Below, piece by piece: positions 24,893 to 34,387 of a stretch of DNA of 64,000 nucleotides; position 1 is the first letter of the stretch, and the number at the start of each line of letters is the position of its first letter. Both the position numbers and the translations under genes were made by a program. The DNA comes from Phycisphaerales bacterium (GTDB lineage: Bacteria; Planctomycetota; Phycisphaerae; Phycisphaerales; UBA1924), in assembly GCA_020845755.1 (NCBI GenBank), contig JADLFE010000007.1, positions 124,001 to 188,000 of the forward strand. Reading direction: 5' to 3'. Under the pieces are notes generated by a model. The model saw nothing but the letters and a program-made list of their open reading frames with translations. It had not been told where the DNA came from and made no database searches.

Positions 24893-27031
24893 ATGAAATC
24901 AGTTCGAGGGACCGTGTCGCCGGCGCTATGGCTGACACTTGCCGCCGCCGCTACCGCTCACGCCGGTGGCGGTCCGGAAAACCTGCTCATCATCATCGAT
25001 CCCTCGAACTCCGACTCGATGTATGTCGGGAACTACTACGCGCAGAAGCGTGGCGTGCCGGCGTCAAACATCCTGTACCTCGATCCGGAATCGGCGAACT
25101 ACGCGGAGTTTGTGAACGGGAACCAGCAGGGGTTCCTGGGCACGCTCACCGGCCGCTCGATCGGCGACCACATCGACTTTGTGCTCGTGACGCCCGGGCA
25201 GAGTTTTTATGTCCCGGCATCGGGTTACTGCACGGACTCGTGCTCGCCGGTGAATCGGTTTGCGATGAGTTCCGTGTTCACGATGTCTCAGATCAGCGCC
25301 GACATCCTGCCTGGCAACGTGCCGAGCACCAGCCCGAACCGTTACTACTCGACGAACAACGCGTCCCCGCTGGCGTTTGACAGCAATGTCGCGTATTTCA
25401 GCGGGCAGGCCAGCACGTCGGCGAGCGCGCGGCGGTATTTCATCGGCGCGATGATCGGATACATCGGGTACATGGGGAGCACCGTACCGGAGATCACCGG
25501 GATGATCGATACCGCGGTCGCCGTCGACGGCACGCGTCCGGCGGGCACCTTTTACTTCATGAACAACGCGTCCGACGCCGCCCGGAACGTCCGCACGACG
25601 CAATTCACGTCGACCATCAGCGCGATCATTGCCAACGGCGGGCAGGCCGTGAAACTCGACGGGCTGCTGCCGATCGGGCACCACGACTGCCTGGGCATTC
25701 TGTCTGGCTTCGCGGAGACGAGCGTGACGACGGCGGACATGACGATCCTGCCCGGGGCGTTCTGCGACCATCTGACGAGTTGGGCCGCGACATACGACAT
25801 CGGCTCGCAGACCAAGACGACGAGTTGGATCCGCAAGGGAGCGATCGGGTCTGCGGGCGAGGTTGAAGAGCCTTGCAACTACACCGCGAAGTTTCCCAAT
25901 GCGCGCCTGCACCTGTTCTATTACCAGGGCCTGTCGATGGGCGAAGCGTATCTTCGCTCCGTCTCTGCCGTCCCCTTCCAGGGGCTGCTCGTGGGCGATC
26001 CCCTCTGCCGCCCCCACGCGTACATACCGGTCGTCGCCGATCCTGGCATGCCGAACACGCCCATCTCCGGGTCGCTGGTGATTTCCCCCGGCGCAACGAC
26101 ACCCAGCCCCACCGCTTCGATCGCGTCCTTCGATCTTCTGATCGACGGCGTGCTGGTGGATTCGTGTCTTCCGACCGAGCAACTCCGCGTGAACACGACG
26201 CTCCTCTCTGACGGGTGGCACGACGTGCGTCTGCTGGCGTACGACAACACGCTGATGAAAACCGTCGGCCGATTCGTCGATTCGATCGTCGTCGACAACG
26301 CGGGCAACGCCGCGGGCGGGACGGTCTCGCAAGGGTCGGGCAACCTGACGGACCTCTACACCATCACGCCCAGCGTGAGCGGCGGCGCGGTCGAAACGCG
26401 TGTGGTTCACAACGGGCGGATCGTGGGCGCGACGGGCGGCGTGGCACCGATTTCGATCCACGGGCGGATGCTGGGAGCCGGGCAGGTAGGCGTGCAGGTC
26501 GAGGCGCTGATGAGCGATGGATCGCTGGTCCGCGGCGCACCGATCCCCATCACCATCTCCAACGCCGCGGGGGCCAACATCGCTCCGCCCACGGCGTTCA
26601 GTTGCACGCGCTTTGTCCCGAAGAACTCGACGAGCGTCGTCGAACTCCCGGCGACGTTCGATGCGGATCCCTCGACCGCCACGTACACCATCGTCACGGC
26701 GCCCGCGCATTCGACGATCATCGCCGGGGCGGGCAAGGCCTATCGCGTGATCTCACCCGGATCGGGCGCCTGCGGCTCCGATACCATTGTTTTCAATGTG
26801 ACAACGCCCAACGGCACGAGCGCCAACGCGAGCGTCACGCTCGTCTACACCAACCCCGAGAAGGTGTGCGAGGCCGACGTCAACAACGACGGCTTCGCCA
26901 ACGCGCTGGACTATGACATCTTCGCCAGCGCGTTTGAGGCGGGCGATCCCGCGGCGGATTTCAACAACGACTGCTTCGTGAACGCGCTCGATTACGACCT
27001 GTTCGCCAGCAGGTTCGAATCGGGCTGCTGA
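24893..27031 (+). CDS. TIGR03790 family secreted protein with dockerin-like C-terminus
   Basis: A 712-residue protein with a signal peptide (ALWLTLAAAATAHAGG). Residues about 25-370 match the TIGR03790 type: ENLLIIIDPSNSDSMYVGNYYAQKRGVPASNIL, split by a conserved IDFVLVTPG region and ending GEAYLRSVSAVPFQGLLVGDPL. The function of that family is unknown. A beta-rich middle follows, then a C-terminal pair of EF-hand-like repeats (DVNNDGFANALDYDIFASAF and DFNNDCFVNALDYDLFASRF), like the type I dockerin-like tails common in planctomycetes. GGGAG lies nine bases before ATG 24893. It starts 112 bases after tRNA-Cys. Confidence 0.87.
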   Translation: MKSVRGTVSPALWLTLAAAATAHAGGGPENLLIIIDPSNSDSMYVGNYYAQKRGVPASNILYLDPESANYAEFVNGNQQGFLGTLTGRSIGDHIDFVLVTPGQSFYVPASGYCTDSCSPVNRFAMSSVFTMSQISADILPGNVPSTSPNRYYSTNNASPLAFDSNVAYFSGQASTSASARRYFIGAMIGYIGYMGSTVPEITGMIDTAVAVDGTRPAGTFYFMNNASDAARNVRTTQFTSTISAIIANGGQAVKLDGLLPIGHHDCLGILSGFAETSVTTADMTILPGAFCDHLTSWAATYDIGSQTKTTSWIRKGAIGSAGEVEEPCNYTAKFPNARLHLFYYQGLSMGEAYLRSVSAVPFQGLLVGDPLCRPHAYIPVVADPGMPNTPISGSLVISPGATTPSPTASIASFDLLIDGVLVDSCLPTEQLRVNTTLLSDGWHDVRLLAYDNTLMKTVGRFVDSIVVDNAGNAAGGTVSQGSGNLTDLYTITPSVSGGAVETRVVHNGRIVGATGGVAPISIHGRMLGAGQVGVQVEALMSDGSLVRGAPIPITISNAAGANIAPPTAFSCTRFVPKNSTSVVELPATFDADPSTATYTIVTAPAHSTIIAGAGKAYRVISPGSGACGSDTIVFNVTTPNGTSANASVTLVYTNPEKVCEADVNNDGFANALDYDIFASAFEAGDPAADFNNDCFVNALDYDLFASRFESGC

Positions 27032-27119
27032 GAATGGCGCGTCGGGGCAACGGGGTGTCGGGCGTTCCGGTTGTTCGTGGCTGGCGGGGTCGACGCGTCA
27101 TCGGCCAGCGTGGGCGCGC

Positions 27120-28568
27120 TTAGTCCGGCTCGATCGGGAGGAAGTCCTTGGCCTGACCGTGGGCCCAACTGCGGAACTTCGGCCAGAAGACCTCGCGGAG
27201 CAGGATCTTGATGCACGCCGCCGTTGGGATCGCGATGAGCAGGCCGTAGATCCCTGCCAGTGCGCCTCCGGCGATGACGGCGAAGAGGATGGAGGGCATG
27301 TCCATGTCGGTGTTCTTGCCCTGGATCACGGGCGAGAGGACGTAATCGTCGAGGCCCTGCGCGATCATGAAGATCAAGATGGGCGAGCCGACGATCCACC
27401 ACCAGGTGCCCTGGAACCCGGTCGCGGGTTCGAGCGCCATCAGGATGGCGGCGGTCGGGATGCCGATTCCTCCGGAGACAAAGGGCATGAGGCAGCAGAT
27501 ACCGACGATGGGCCCGAGGATGAGCGGCGCGGGGACGCCGATGATCCAGTAGCCGAGGCTGTAGACGCAGATGAGGATGGCGCAGATGGTGAGGCGACCG
27601 CGGACGAAACCGGCGATGACGCGGTCCATGCGACCGGCGAGTTCGAAGACGCGGCCTTTCTTCTTCTCGGGGATCAGGCCGTCCCAGAAGGCGAGCAGTT
27701 TGCCGTAGCCGGTGCAGAAAAAGAAAAAGAAGAAGGCGGTGAGGAAGCCGCCGAAGAGGATTTGTCCGAGGGTGCCGGCGGCGCCGACGACGGTGCCGAA
27801 GACGTTGGAGGAGCGTTGCAGTGCCTGTTGGCCGATGCGGCCGGCGTTGTCGCCGAGCCACGTGATGCCGGAGCGGATCAGTTCGTACTCGGGCCCGGGC
27901 GGATGTAGTTCCGGCTTGTCGCCGCTCAAGGCGGCTAGGGAATCATCATTGGTATCGAGGGCATCGGGTCGATCCTCCGCGTGTGTGGTCACTTGCGGGT
28001 CGGCGGCAGTGGGTGTTTGATTCAGCGGAGTTGCGTTGGGATCACTCGGGGTGCTGGGGGGAGGGGATGCGCCGTCGGGCGACGGAGTGCCGTCGCGCCC
28101 GTGCCATGCCTTCCACGCGGCTTCTTCCTCGACGAGGTACTCGCGGACCTTCAGCCACGTGCCGCCTGGGAGCGCGTTCTTGAGCGTTTCGTCTTCGGGC
28201 TTGCGGACGCTTTTGACGAGGGTGTCGACGCTGCGTGTGAGTTTGGCGACGTACTTTCCGCCCTGGACCGCGGCGAAGCCGCCGCCGATGAAGACGGGTC
28301 CGATGACGCACACGGCGGCCATGAGGATGATGCCGATCGCCACCCCGCCGCGCGAGACATGGCCGCTCTTGGTCAGTTTCCGCACCAGTGGTTCGAACAG
28401 GTACGCGAGCGTGATCGCCAGAAGCAGCGGCACGGTGACAACGCTGAGGAGATATCCCAGGTAGACGAGCCACAGCACACCGAGGAGCATGAGGCCGTCG
28501 CGTACAGGCTGGATCTGCCAGATATGGCGGTTGGTCCAGTCACCGTTCTTGGAGCCTTCGTCGGCCAT
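27120..28568 (-). CDS. AI-2E family transporter (PerM/UPF0118-like) with a long acidic insert
   Basis: A 482-residue polytopic membrane protein. N-terminal segments (GLMLLGVLWLVYLGYLLSVV, VAIGIILMAAVCVIGPVFIG) and the C-terminal part (MDRVIAGFVRGRLTICAILI, IPTAAILMALEPATGF, GKNTDMDMPSILFAVIAGGALAGIYGLLIAIP) match the AI-2E transporter/PerM family, reported as autoinducer-2 exporters or Na+/H+ antiporters. The insert at about residues 120-240 is rich in Pro, Ser, Thr, Asp and Glu and is not typical of the family. Start MADEGSKNG at 28568; a longer start at 28634 is possible. Convergent with the TIGR03790 gene. Confidence 0.88.
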   Translation of the reverse strand: MADEGSKNGDWTNRHIWQIQPVRDGLMLLGVLWLVYLGYLLSVVTVPLLLAITLAYLFEPLVRKLTKSGHVSRGGVAIGIILMAAVCVIGPVFIGGGFAAVQGGKYVAKLTRSVDTLVKSVRKPEDETLKNALPGGTWLKVREYLVEEEAAWKAWHGRDGTPSPDGASPPPSTPSDPNATPLNQTPTAADPQVTTHAEDRPDALDTNDDSLAALSGDKPELHPPGPEYELIRSGITWLGDNAGRIGQQALQRSSNVFGTVVGAAGTLGQILFGGFLTAFFFFFFCTGYGKLLAFWDGLIPEKKKGRVFELAGRMDRVIAGFVRGRLTICAILICVYSLGYWIIGVPAPLILGPIVGICCLMPFVSGGIGIPTAAILMALEPATGFQGTWWWIVGSPILIFMIAQGLDDYVLSPVIQGKNTDMDMPSILFAVIAGGALAGIYGLLIAIPTAACIKILLREVFWPKFRSWAHGQAKDFLPIEPD

Positions 28569-28671
28569 GAGAGGAAAGCCTACCACGGCGCGGGGAAGAA
28601 CGCGCGGGAGGGCGAGCGGTGGGTGGATCGTCAAACAGGAAGGAGCACCGCCCCCTGCCTGGCATGTGGCA

Positions 28672-28706
28672 CGAAAAGAGCACCGACGGGGATAACGCGG
28701 TCGGTG
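28672..28706 (-). terminator. probable intrinsic terminator after the Minf_1886 gene
   Basis: On the minus strand the 7-bp stem CACCGAC/GTCGGTG with a 12-base loop is followed by CTCTTTTC. It lies 27 bases after the stop of the gene at 28734-29111. Confidence 0.6.
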
Positions 28707-28733
28707 GTGGAGTGAAGTGCGGAATATTGAAAC

Positions 28734-29111
28734 TCAGACGTGTTCTGGTTCGGCGAAGGCCTCGCCGAAGTCGTAGACGCCGCGGAAATCTTCGAGTGTG
28801 TCCTCATCGGTCTTGCGCATGAGCCCCTGGTCGATCATGCCGAAGACGATGCGACCGAAGTCATCGGTACGCTGGATGTTCCATCGGTTGAGGACGGTTC
28901 GAGCGAGCAGGCCGTATTGCTTGATGGCGAAGTCCTTGAGGCCGAGGCAAAGTTGTTGCCCGCTGACGTGTCGATTATCGCCGGGGTCTTTTTCGCCGTG
29001 CACGATCTGGGCGGTGTGGGCCAGGCCTCGCTGGACGAAGTCATAGGCCTCGGGCGGATAGGGCCCGACCTTCGCACGCATCGACTTCCAATCGATCGGA
29101 ACTCCGGACAC
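28734..29111 (-). CDS. Minf_1886 family protein
   Basis: A 125-residue cytosolic protein. The sequence KVGPYPPEAYDFVQRGLAHT, then HVSGQQLCLGLKDFAIKQYG, LLARTVLNRWNIQRTDDFG and IVFGMIDQGLMRKTDEDTLEDF, matches the Minf_1886 (TIGR04138) family found in planctomycetes, verrucomicrobia and relatives; its function is unknown. GTG 29111 (MSGVPIDWKSMRAKVG) gives the usual length; a longer frame to 29297 overlaps the glycosylase gene and looks non-coding. An intrinsic terminator follows. Confidence 0.85.
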   Translation of the reverse strand: MSGVPIDWKSMRAKVGPYPPEAYDFVQRGLAHTAQIVHGEKDPGDNRHVSGQQLCLGLKDFAIKQYGLLARTVLNRWNIQRTDDFGRIVFGMIDQGLMRKTDEDTLEDFRGVYDFGEAFAEPEHV

Positions 29112-29194
29112 GTCGTCTCTCCAAGGACCGAGGTCCTTCTCTCCATCGGCACGCCGGCCGCACGGCCTTCGTCCGATTCTCTCGCGGGGAAATG

Positions 29195-29833
29195 CTATCG
29201 GGCCAATCCACGCCGGGAAAGTCCAGCCGGTTTCCCCTTGGTTCCGCTCACAAACGGTGACCCAACTTCGAAGAAACGCAGGCGCCTGCGGGCCCATGGC
29301 CCGGCGTTGGCAACGCCGATTCTGGGCGTCTGGGCGATCTTGGTGGGGCGTTGGCCGGATTCGATCCAGAGGAGTTCAGAGTTGGTCAAATCAGCGGAAT
29401 TGAGGGCGCTGTCGATCGCGAGGGCCTTGCAGAGGCGAGCGGGTCCACGGCAGAGGTCAAGATCGCGCACGCCGCCACGGAGGGTGCGCATTTCGTCGAG
29501 GCCTTCGTACGGTTGGACGGCGCGGATGAGTACGGCTTCGGGGATATCGATCGCGGCGCAGACGACGTTGAAGCACCAGTGCATGCCGTAGGTGAAGTAG
29601 ACATAGGCGGTGCCGGGGCACGCGTACATGGGTTCGTTGCGAGGAGTTCGTCGGGAATTGAAGGCGTGCGAGGCGCGATCCTTGACGCCGACATAAGCCT
29701 CGGTCTCGACGATTCGCCCGGAGAGGCGGGTGCCGTTCTCAAGGATGCGGACCAAGCGCATGCCGAGCAGGGCGGGCGCGAGCTCGGCGGCGGGGATGGC
29801 GAAAAAGTCTCGGGCGAGGCGTTGATCAGGCAT
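29195..29833 (-). CDS. 3-methyladenine DNA glycosylase (AAG/MPG type)
   Basis: A 212-residue base-excision-repair enzyme that removes alkylated purines. Family marks are LARDFFAIPAAELAPALLG at the N-terminus, GRIVETEAYVG with the catalytic Glu, DRASHAFNSRRTPRNEPMY, GTAYVYFTYGMHWCFNVV and the RGPARLCKALAI segment. Its ATG overlaps the end of the ccsA-type gene by eight bases, so it is likely the third gene of a ResB-CcsA-AAG transcript. The C-terminal tail is Arg-rich and slightly longer than usual. Confidence 0.92.
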   Translation of the reverse strand: MPDQRLARDFFAIPAAELAPALLGMRLVRILENGTRLSGRIVETEAYVGVKDRASHAFNSRRTPRNEPMYACPGTAYVYFTYGMHWCFNVVCAAIDIPEAVLIRAVQPYEGLDEMRTLRGGVRDLDLCRGPARLCKALAIDSALNSADLTNSELLWIESGQRPTKIAQTPRIGVANAGPWARRRLRFFEVGSPFVSGTKGKPAGLSRRGLAR

Positions 29834-31628
29834 ACGCGTGCAGGCCGGGCAGGAGCAGGTTCACGCCGAAGTAGGTCCAGATCATAACAATGAAGCCGAC
29901 GACGCTCATCCAAGCGGTCATGAGGGGCTTGTTCTTCACGCCGGTGAAGCGGAGGTGGATGACGATCAGGTAAGCGATCCAGGTGACGAGGGCCCAGGTT
30001 TCCTTGGGATCGAAGGCCCACCATCGTCCCCACGAATGATCGGCCCACCACGCGCCGAGCAGGATGCCGACGCCGAGCGTCCAGAAGGCCAGTTGCAGCA
30101 CGGTCATCTGGGCGCGATCGAGATCGTGCAGCACGCGGGCGCGCCCGGCGGGTCCATGGTCGGTTGCGATGTCGAGGGAATCAAGCGGGACGGAACCGGC
30201 GGACGCGAGCATCGGCTTTGGCGCGAAGTAGTGAGTGATGAGATAGAAGACGCTATTGACGAATCCGAGCGCGATCAGACCGTAACTGGTGAGGACGGTG
30301 GTGACGTGGTACTTGAGGAGGACGCTGGTGTTGAGGATGGCGGCCTCGCGTTCGATAGCGGCGCCCGGGATGCGTGTCTGGGTTGCGGTGATGAGCACGA
30401 GGAAGCCGACGCCCGCGGCGCCGGCGGCGTAGATCCACTGCTTTCGGATCGCCGCGATCGAGACGCCGACAACAGCGGCAAACAGGCTGACACCGGTCAT
30501 CGACTCGAACTGATTCTGGATGGCGAAGCGTTCGGCGATCAGGCAGCGAATGAGGAAGCCGGAGGCGTGCATGGCCAACGCGGGGATGAGGAAGGCCATG
30601 GCGAGCACGGTGAGCCAGGCGCGCCCCGTGCCGAATGCGAGCAAGAATGCGACGAAGGCTGCGACGTAGAGCCACAGCCCCCACTCGAAGGCGTTGAGGC
30701 GGTTGTAGGTCAGTTCCATGGTGCGGCGGGAGGTTGGATACACGCCCGGATTGATCGTCGCGAGTTGGTCGCGGAGCGCGAGCACGGCCGCATTGACGGC
30801 GTTGGCGTCGCCGGCGCGCCACGCGGCGCCGAGCGCGAGGGCGGCGGCGCGTGCGGGGTGTGACTCGGGGAGTTGCGAGATGTGATTCCAGGGCAGGTCC
30901 CTGGCGGCGGGCGCAACGAGTTCCATGTTGGCGCCGGATCGATCGACGAGGTTGAGGGCGCGCTCGACCTGGTCGAGCGCGTCGTTGTAGGCCGCGGCGT
31001 CCTTTTCGTCGGCGAACCTGGAAGCGATCTCGGCGGCGTATTTCTGATAGATAGCGGGCGAGATTCGGGTGAGTTTGCGCCACTTGGAGCGCCCGGCCTC
31101 GGCGGCGGGATCGTCGCCGGGGATGGCCCGCTCGAGGAACTTGTCGCGGAGGTTGATGTAGTTGACGTGGAGGAGAGGGCGGTCGATGTAGAACGCCGGA
31201 TCAATCATGAGATCCATGAGCGTGAAGAGCGGGTCATAGGCGAGTCTTTGGGTGTCGGAGATTTCGAAGTAATCGCTGCGGCCGCAGATGGCGGCGATGG
31301 TCTCGCGCGCGAGCGTGTCCATGATCTTGACGCGGCCGCCGTGGAATACCGGCACATCACGGAGGGGCGAGAGGTCGACTTGACCGGCGAACTGGTGCTT
31401 GGACCTGGCGTCGAAGCGGGTATCGCGCTGGTACATGCCGAAGGGCGGCATGATCGCGCCCCGGTGGGCATCGATCATCGACTCCTCCGGGTGCGAGTTG
31501 CCGGCGGGCGGCGTCTGGCCCAGGGCGCGCGACGGCCAGAGCATGAGCACGCCGACGATCACCGCGATGAAGATCAGCACGCGCCACCAGAGGGGGATGC
31601 CCTTGCGCGTCGTGACGGCCTGGGTCAT
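29826..31628 (-). CDS. ccsA: cytochrome c biogenesis protein CcsA (system II) with long N-terminal region
   Basis: A 600-residue polytopic protein. The C-terminal part carries the tryptophan-rich haem-handling motif WADHSWGRWWAFDPKETWAL, preceded by VLTSYGLIALGFVNSVFYLI and followed by HLRFTGVKNKPLMTAWMSVV and FGVNLLLPGLHAYA, with conserved His residues for haem. CcsA exports and presents haem to apocytochrome c together with ResB. The N-terminal half (about residues 40-300) is a long extracytoplasmic region between the first membrane helix and the core, as in fused or extended planctomycetal CcsA proteins. ATG 31628 has GGAG upstream and overlaps the ResB stop (ATGA). Confidence 0.92.
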   Translation of the reverse strand: MTQAVTTRKGIPLWWRVLIFIAVIVGVLMLWPSRALGQTPPAGNSHPEESMIDAHRGAIMPPFGMYQRDTRFDARSKHQFAGQVDLSPLRDVPVFHGGRVKIMDTLARETIAAICGRSDYFEISDTQRLAYDPLFTLMDLMIDPAFYIDRPLLHVNYINLRDKFLERAIPGDDPAAEAGRSKWRKLTRISPAIYQKYAAEIASRFADEKDAAAYNDALDQVERALNLVDRSGANMELVAPAARDLPWNHISQLPESHPARAAALALGAAWRAGDANAVNAAVLALRDQLATINPGVYPTSRRTMELTYNRLNAFEWGLWLYVAAFVAFLLAFGTGRAWLTVLAMAFLIPALAMHASGFLIRCLIAERFAIQNQFESMTGVSLFAAVVGVSIAAIRKQWIYAAGAAGVGFLVLITATQTRIPGAAIEREAAILNTSVLLKYHVTTVLTSYGLIALGFVNSVFYLITHYFAPKPMLASAGSVPLDSLDIATDHGPAGRARVLHDLDRAQMTVLQLAFWTLGVGILLGAWWADHSWGRWWAFDPKETWALVTWIAYLIVIHLRFTGVKNKPLMTAWMSVVGFIVMIWTYFGVNLLLPGLHAYA

Positions 31629-34285
31629 GGATTGGTCTCCTCGATGTTCGCGGACACCAGTTCGGACTTGACGGCGCGCTGTGTGGCGTTGATCGGGGCG
31701 CGGACGAGTGTGGGGCGCTCGCCGCGCGCGATCTTCGCCTGAATGCGCTTCATTTCGCGGCGGACCAACCAAGGCTTGATGTAGAACGCCCACGGGATTC
31801 CGACACCCATCAGGATTCCGCCGAGCGCGACGACGTGGATGCCTGGGTTGTTCCCGACCTGGAGGATTGTGAACTTGGCGGTCGGTCGCTTGACCTTGCC
31901 CTGATCGGCGAGGGCCTGTGTTTCCATCCAACCCTGCTGGTCCCAGCCCGCCTGGCTGAACTTGAACTGGGTGGGGTCGAGGCGGCTCCGGATTGTGCCA
32001 AGGGTGTTGGCCGCCAGGCCGCGCGCGTCGTTCCAGAGGAACGGCGCCTGCAGTGGTTCGTTGAGGCTGGTGGTGTGGACGTAGGCGTCGAACTCTTCGG
32101 GGCCGAAGCCGGCGGGCATGACGCGGAGCGTTGAACGAAAGTCCTTGGGGGGACCACGGTGCTCGCGCGCGATCATCTCGAAATCGAGGAGTTCGACGGC
32201 GAAGCCGGGGAGGCGATTCTGGCGTCGGCCGAAGGCCAGGCCGATTTCACGGCCGCCCGGGAGCGTGACGAATCGCTCGGTGCCCATCCCCATTCCCATG
32301 TACTTGGTGAAGGGGAGCCAGACGATTGTTCGCCAGTCATTGCCGTTGGAATTGTCTCGCACTTCGACGGCGAGCATCGCGCTTGCGTGCGTGCCGATCA
32401 TCGCCTTTTCTCGCTGCTCTGGCGGCACCGGCGAGGGGCGTTCGACGGGTTCGCTGTCGGCCCAGCGTTCCGACACCTTGAGCGAGACCTTCGGAACGAT
32501 CTCGCGGACGATGCCTGATGGATCGAGATGATCGATCACGCGCACGTCGCCACCGGGGAGGCGGATGATGGCTCGGGTCGGGCCGCGGGTTCCTTCGGGG
32601 TCATCGAAATAAACCTGCACGGCGCGGCAATCGATGTAGTTGATGCGGATGGCAGTGTCGGCGTCGCGCCGCTTGGGCATGCCGCGATCGGTGAGTTCGC
32701 TGAGCATGTCCTGGCTGATCTCGGGGAAGCGGTGATAGACCCAGCGGTCGAATGGCGCGGCGCCGGGGGGCGTGACCTTGACGATCGCGACGGAACTCTC
32801 CGCGCCGCGGTAGCCCTCGGTGATGATGGGGAATGGAGGGCGCTCGGCGAGTTCGGTGACGCTCAGGCGATAGCCGGTGTCGCCGACCGAGAGTTCGTCG
32901 CCTTGCTTGACGGCGTAGACGGCGCGGAAGTTTGATGCGGGGACTTCGACGACGAGCGCGTGGCCGGCACCGGGCGGGAGCGGCTCGGAAAGATCGCGCC
33001 ATCGCTGGGCTGGCATGCCCATGGGCGGTCCGGCGGTGTATTCGATCGCGAAGCTGCCGGCGTCGCTGACGCGGCGGGAGGGCTCGGAGGGAGAGAGCGT
33101 GAAGACAAAGGCGGGGTCGTCGGTGACGCGACCTTGCGAGTCGGGGAGCGTCGTGATGAGTTGAACAACACGGAGCGGGCGACGGACGTTCCGCGAGTTC
33201 TTCTCTCCGGGCGCGGGGACTTCGGACAATGTGTCGGTCGCGGAATCACCCTCGTCGCGTTTTAGGAAGTCCGTTACTGGCTCGGCGTAGGTCGCGTAGC
33301 CGACAATGCGAAGATCGACGCCCGGGGTGAACTCGGCGGACGGTGCTGGCACGGGGAGATCGAGGTCGCGCGCGGGCTCGACCTTCCACGGCACAGGGCG
33401 GCCGGAGTTTTCCCATGCGCTCACGTCGCCGGTGCGGCCGATCTTGGCGAGCGCGTAGTCGTTGTAGCGTGGGACACCGGAGATCTGTCGTGCCATCCAC
33501 ATGCCACGTTCCTGGACGTAGAGGGAGAGGCGGGTGTTGTCGTAGAAGCGGTCCTGGGCAGGACCCGGCGTGGGATTGCCGGAGTCGTCGAGCGGGCCGG
33601 CGAGCAGGAGCGTGTCTCCTTCGAGTTTGAGGCGGTTGTAGTAGACGCTTCCCAGCGCGATGAGCACGATGCCGGTGTGGACCATCAGCACGCCGAGGTT
33701 CCTGAAGCGGAACTCGATGCGCCGGACGGTGGCGACGATCATGTTGGCGACAAACGCAAGGAGCACGACGCGGAGGGGCCACCACGCGTAGAACTCGAGT
33801 TCGGTCATCTCGAGCATGGGCAGGCGGCGGAGCGTGGTAGCGCGATTGGCCTCGATGAAATCCGCAAAGAAGCGAACCCCTGCCTTGGTGACGGGGTCGT
33901 AGACAATGCGCGGCCAGACGATCCAGCGCCATGCGAGCACGCCCGCGGCGGCCAGAAGGATGGCGGCGAAGAAGAAGAGGGTGAAGCGAGCGGCGCGGCG
34001 CTGGGCGGGCCAGGCGCGGATGCCGCGCGCGATCAGCCAGAGCGGCGGACCGGCGACCAGAGCGATCGAGGCGAGGAGCGTCGCGATATCGAAGAGGAGC
34101 GTCGGCGCTTGAGCGAGCAGACCGATGGGAACGCTGGCGAGCACGGCGTAGAACGCCACGAAGACGAGCAGCCACACGCCGAGCCACACGGAACTGAAGA
34201 GGTGCAGCAGCCATCGCGCCGGCGCGAGCGGGCCTGTGAGATGCTCACGGTCCCAGCGCTTGGTTTGCTCCCACTTGACGCTCAT
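31625..34285 (-). CDS. resB: cytochrome c biogenesis protein ResB
   Basis: An 886-residue ResB-like protein. The N-terminal membrane part has LFSSVWLGVWLLVFVAFYAV (the L-x-S-x-x-x-G-x-x-x-L motif of ResB), further helices up to about residue 125, and RNLGVLMVHTGIVLIALGSV. A large extracytoplasmic domain of more than 500 residues follows, and one last helix lies near the C-terminus (VALGGILMGVGIPWAFYIKPW). ResB works with CcsA to deliver reduced haem. Its stop overlaps the ccsA start. It is first in the operon, with no clear promoter read by eye. Confidence 0.9.
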   Translation of the reverse strand: MSVKWEQTKRWDREHLTGPLAPARWLLHLFSSVWLGVWLLVFVAFYAVLASVPIGLLAQAPTLLFDIATLLASIALVAGPPLWLIARGIRAWPAQRRAARFTLFFFAAILLAAAGVLAWRWIVWPRIVYDPVTKAGVRFFADFIEANRATTLRRLPMLEMTELEFYAWWPLRVVLLAFVANMIVATVRRIEFRFRNLGVLMVHTGIVLIALGSVYYNRLKLEGDTLLLAGPLDDSGNPTPGPAQDRFYDNTRLSLYVQERGMWMARQISGVPRYNDYALAKIGRTGDVSAWENSGRPVPWKVEPARDLDLPVPAPSAEFTPGVDLRIVGYATYAEPVTDFLKRDEGDSATDTLSEVPAPGEKNSRNVRRPLRVVQLITTLPDSQGRVTDDPAFVFTLSPSEPSRRVSDAGSFAIEYTAGPPMGMPAQRWRDLSEPLPPGAGHALVVEVPASNFRAVYAVKQGDELSVGDTGYRLSVTELAERPPFPIITEGYRGAESSVAIVKVTPPGAAPFDRWVYHRFPEISQDMLSELTDRGMPKRRDADTAIRINYIDCRAVQVYFDDPEGTRGPTRAIIRLPGGDVRVIDHLDPSGIVREIVPKVSLKVSERWADSEPVERPSPVPPEQREKAMIGTHASAMLAVEVRDNSNGNDWRTIVWLPFTKYMGMGMGTERFVTLPGGREIGLAFGRRQNRLPGFAVELLDFEMIAREHRGPPKDFRSTLRVMPAGFGPEEFDAYVHTTSLNEPLQAPFLWNDARGLAANTLGTIRSRLDPTQFKFSQAGWDQQGWMETQALADQGKVKRPTAKFTILQVGNNPGIHVVALGGILMGVGIPWAFYIKPWLVRREMKRIQAKIARGERPTLVRAPINATQRAVKSELVSANIEETNP

Positions 34286-34387
34286 ACACCGCCTGTCCGT
34301 GAGTGGGTCGATCGCGCCGACGCTCCGGATCGATGCATCGGAGCGGGGAGTACGCCGGTCGGCGCGCCTTCGTTCGCTCGGCGAATA

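Noticed and set aside
28619..28822. Short plus-strand frame near 28.7 kb
   Set aside because: It runs antisense across the terminator and the end of the Minf_1886 gene and has basic low-complexity composition.
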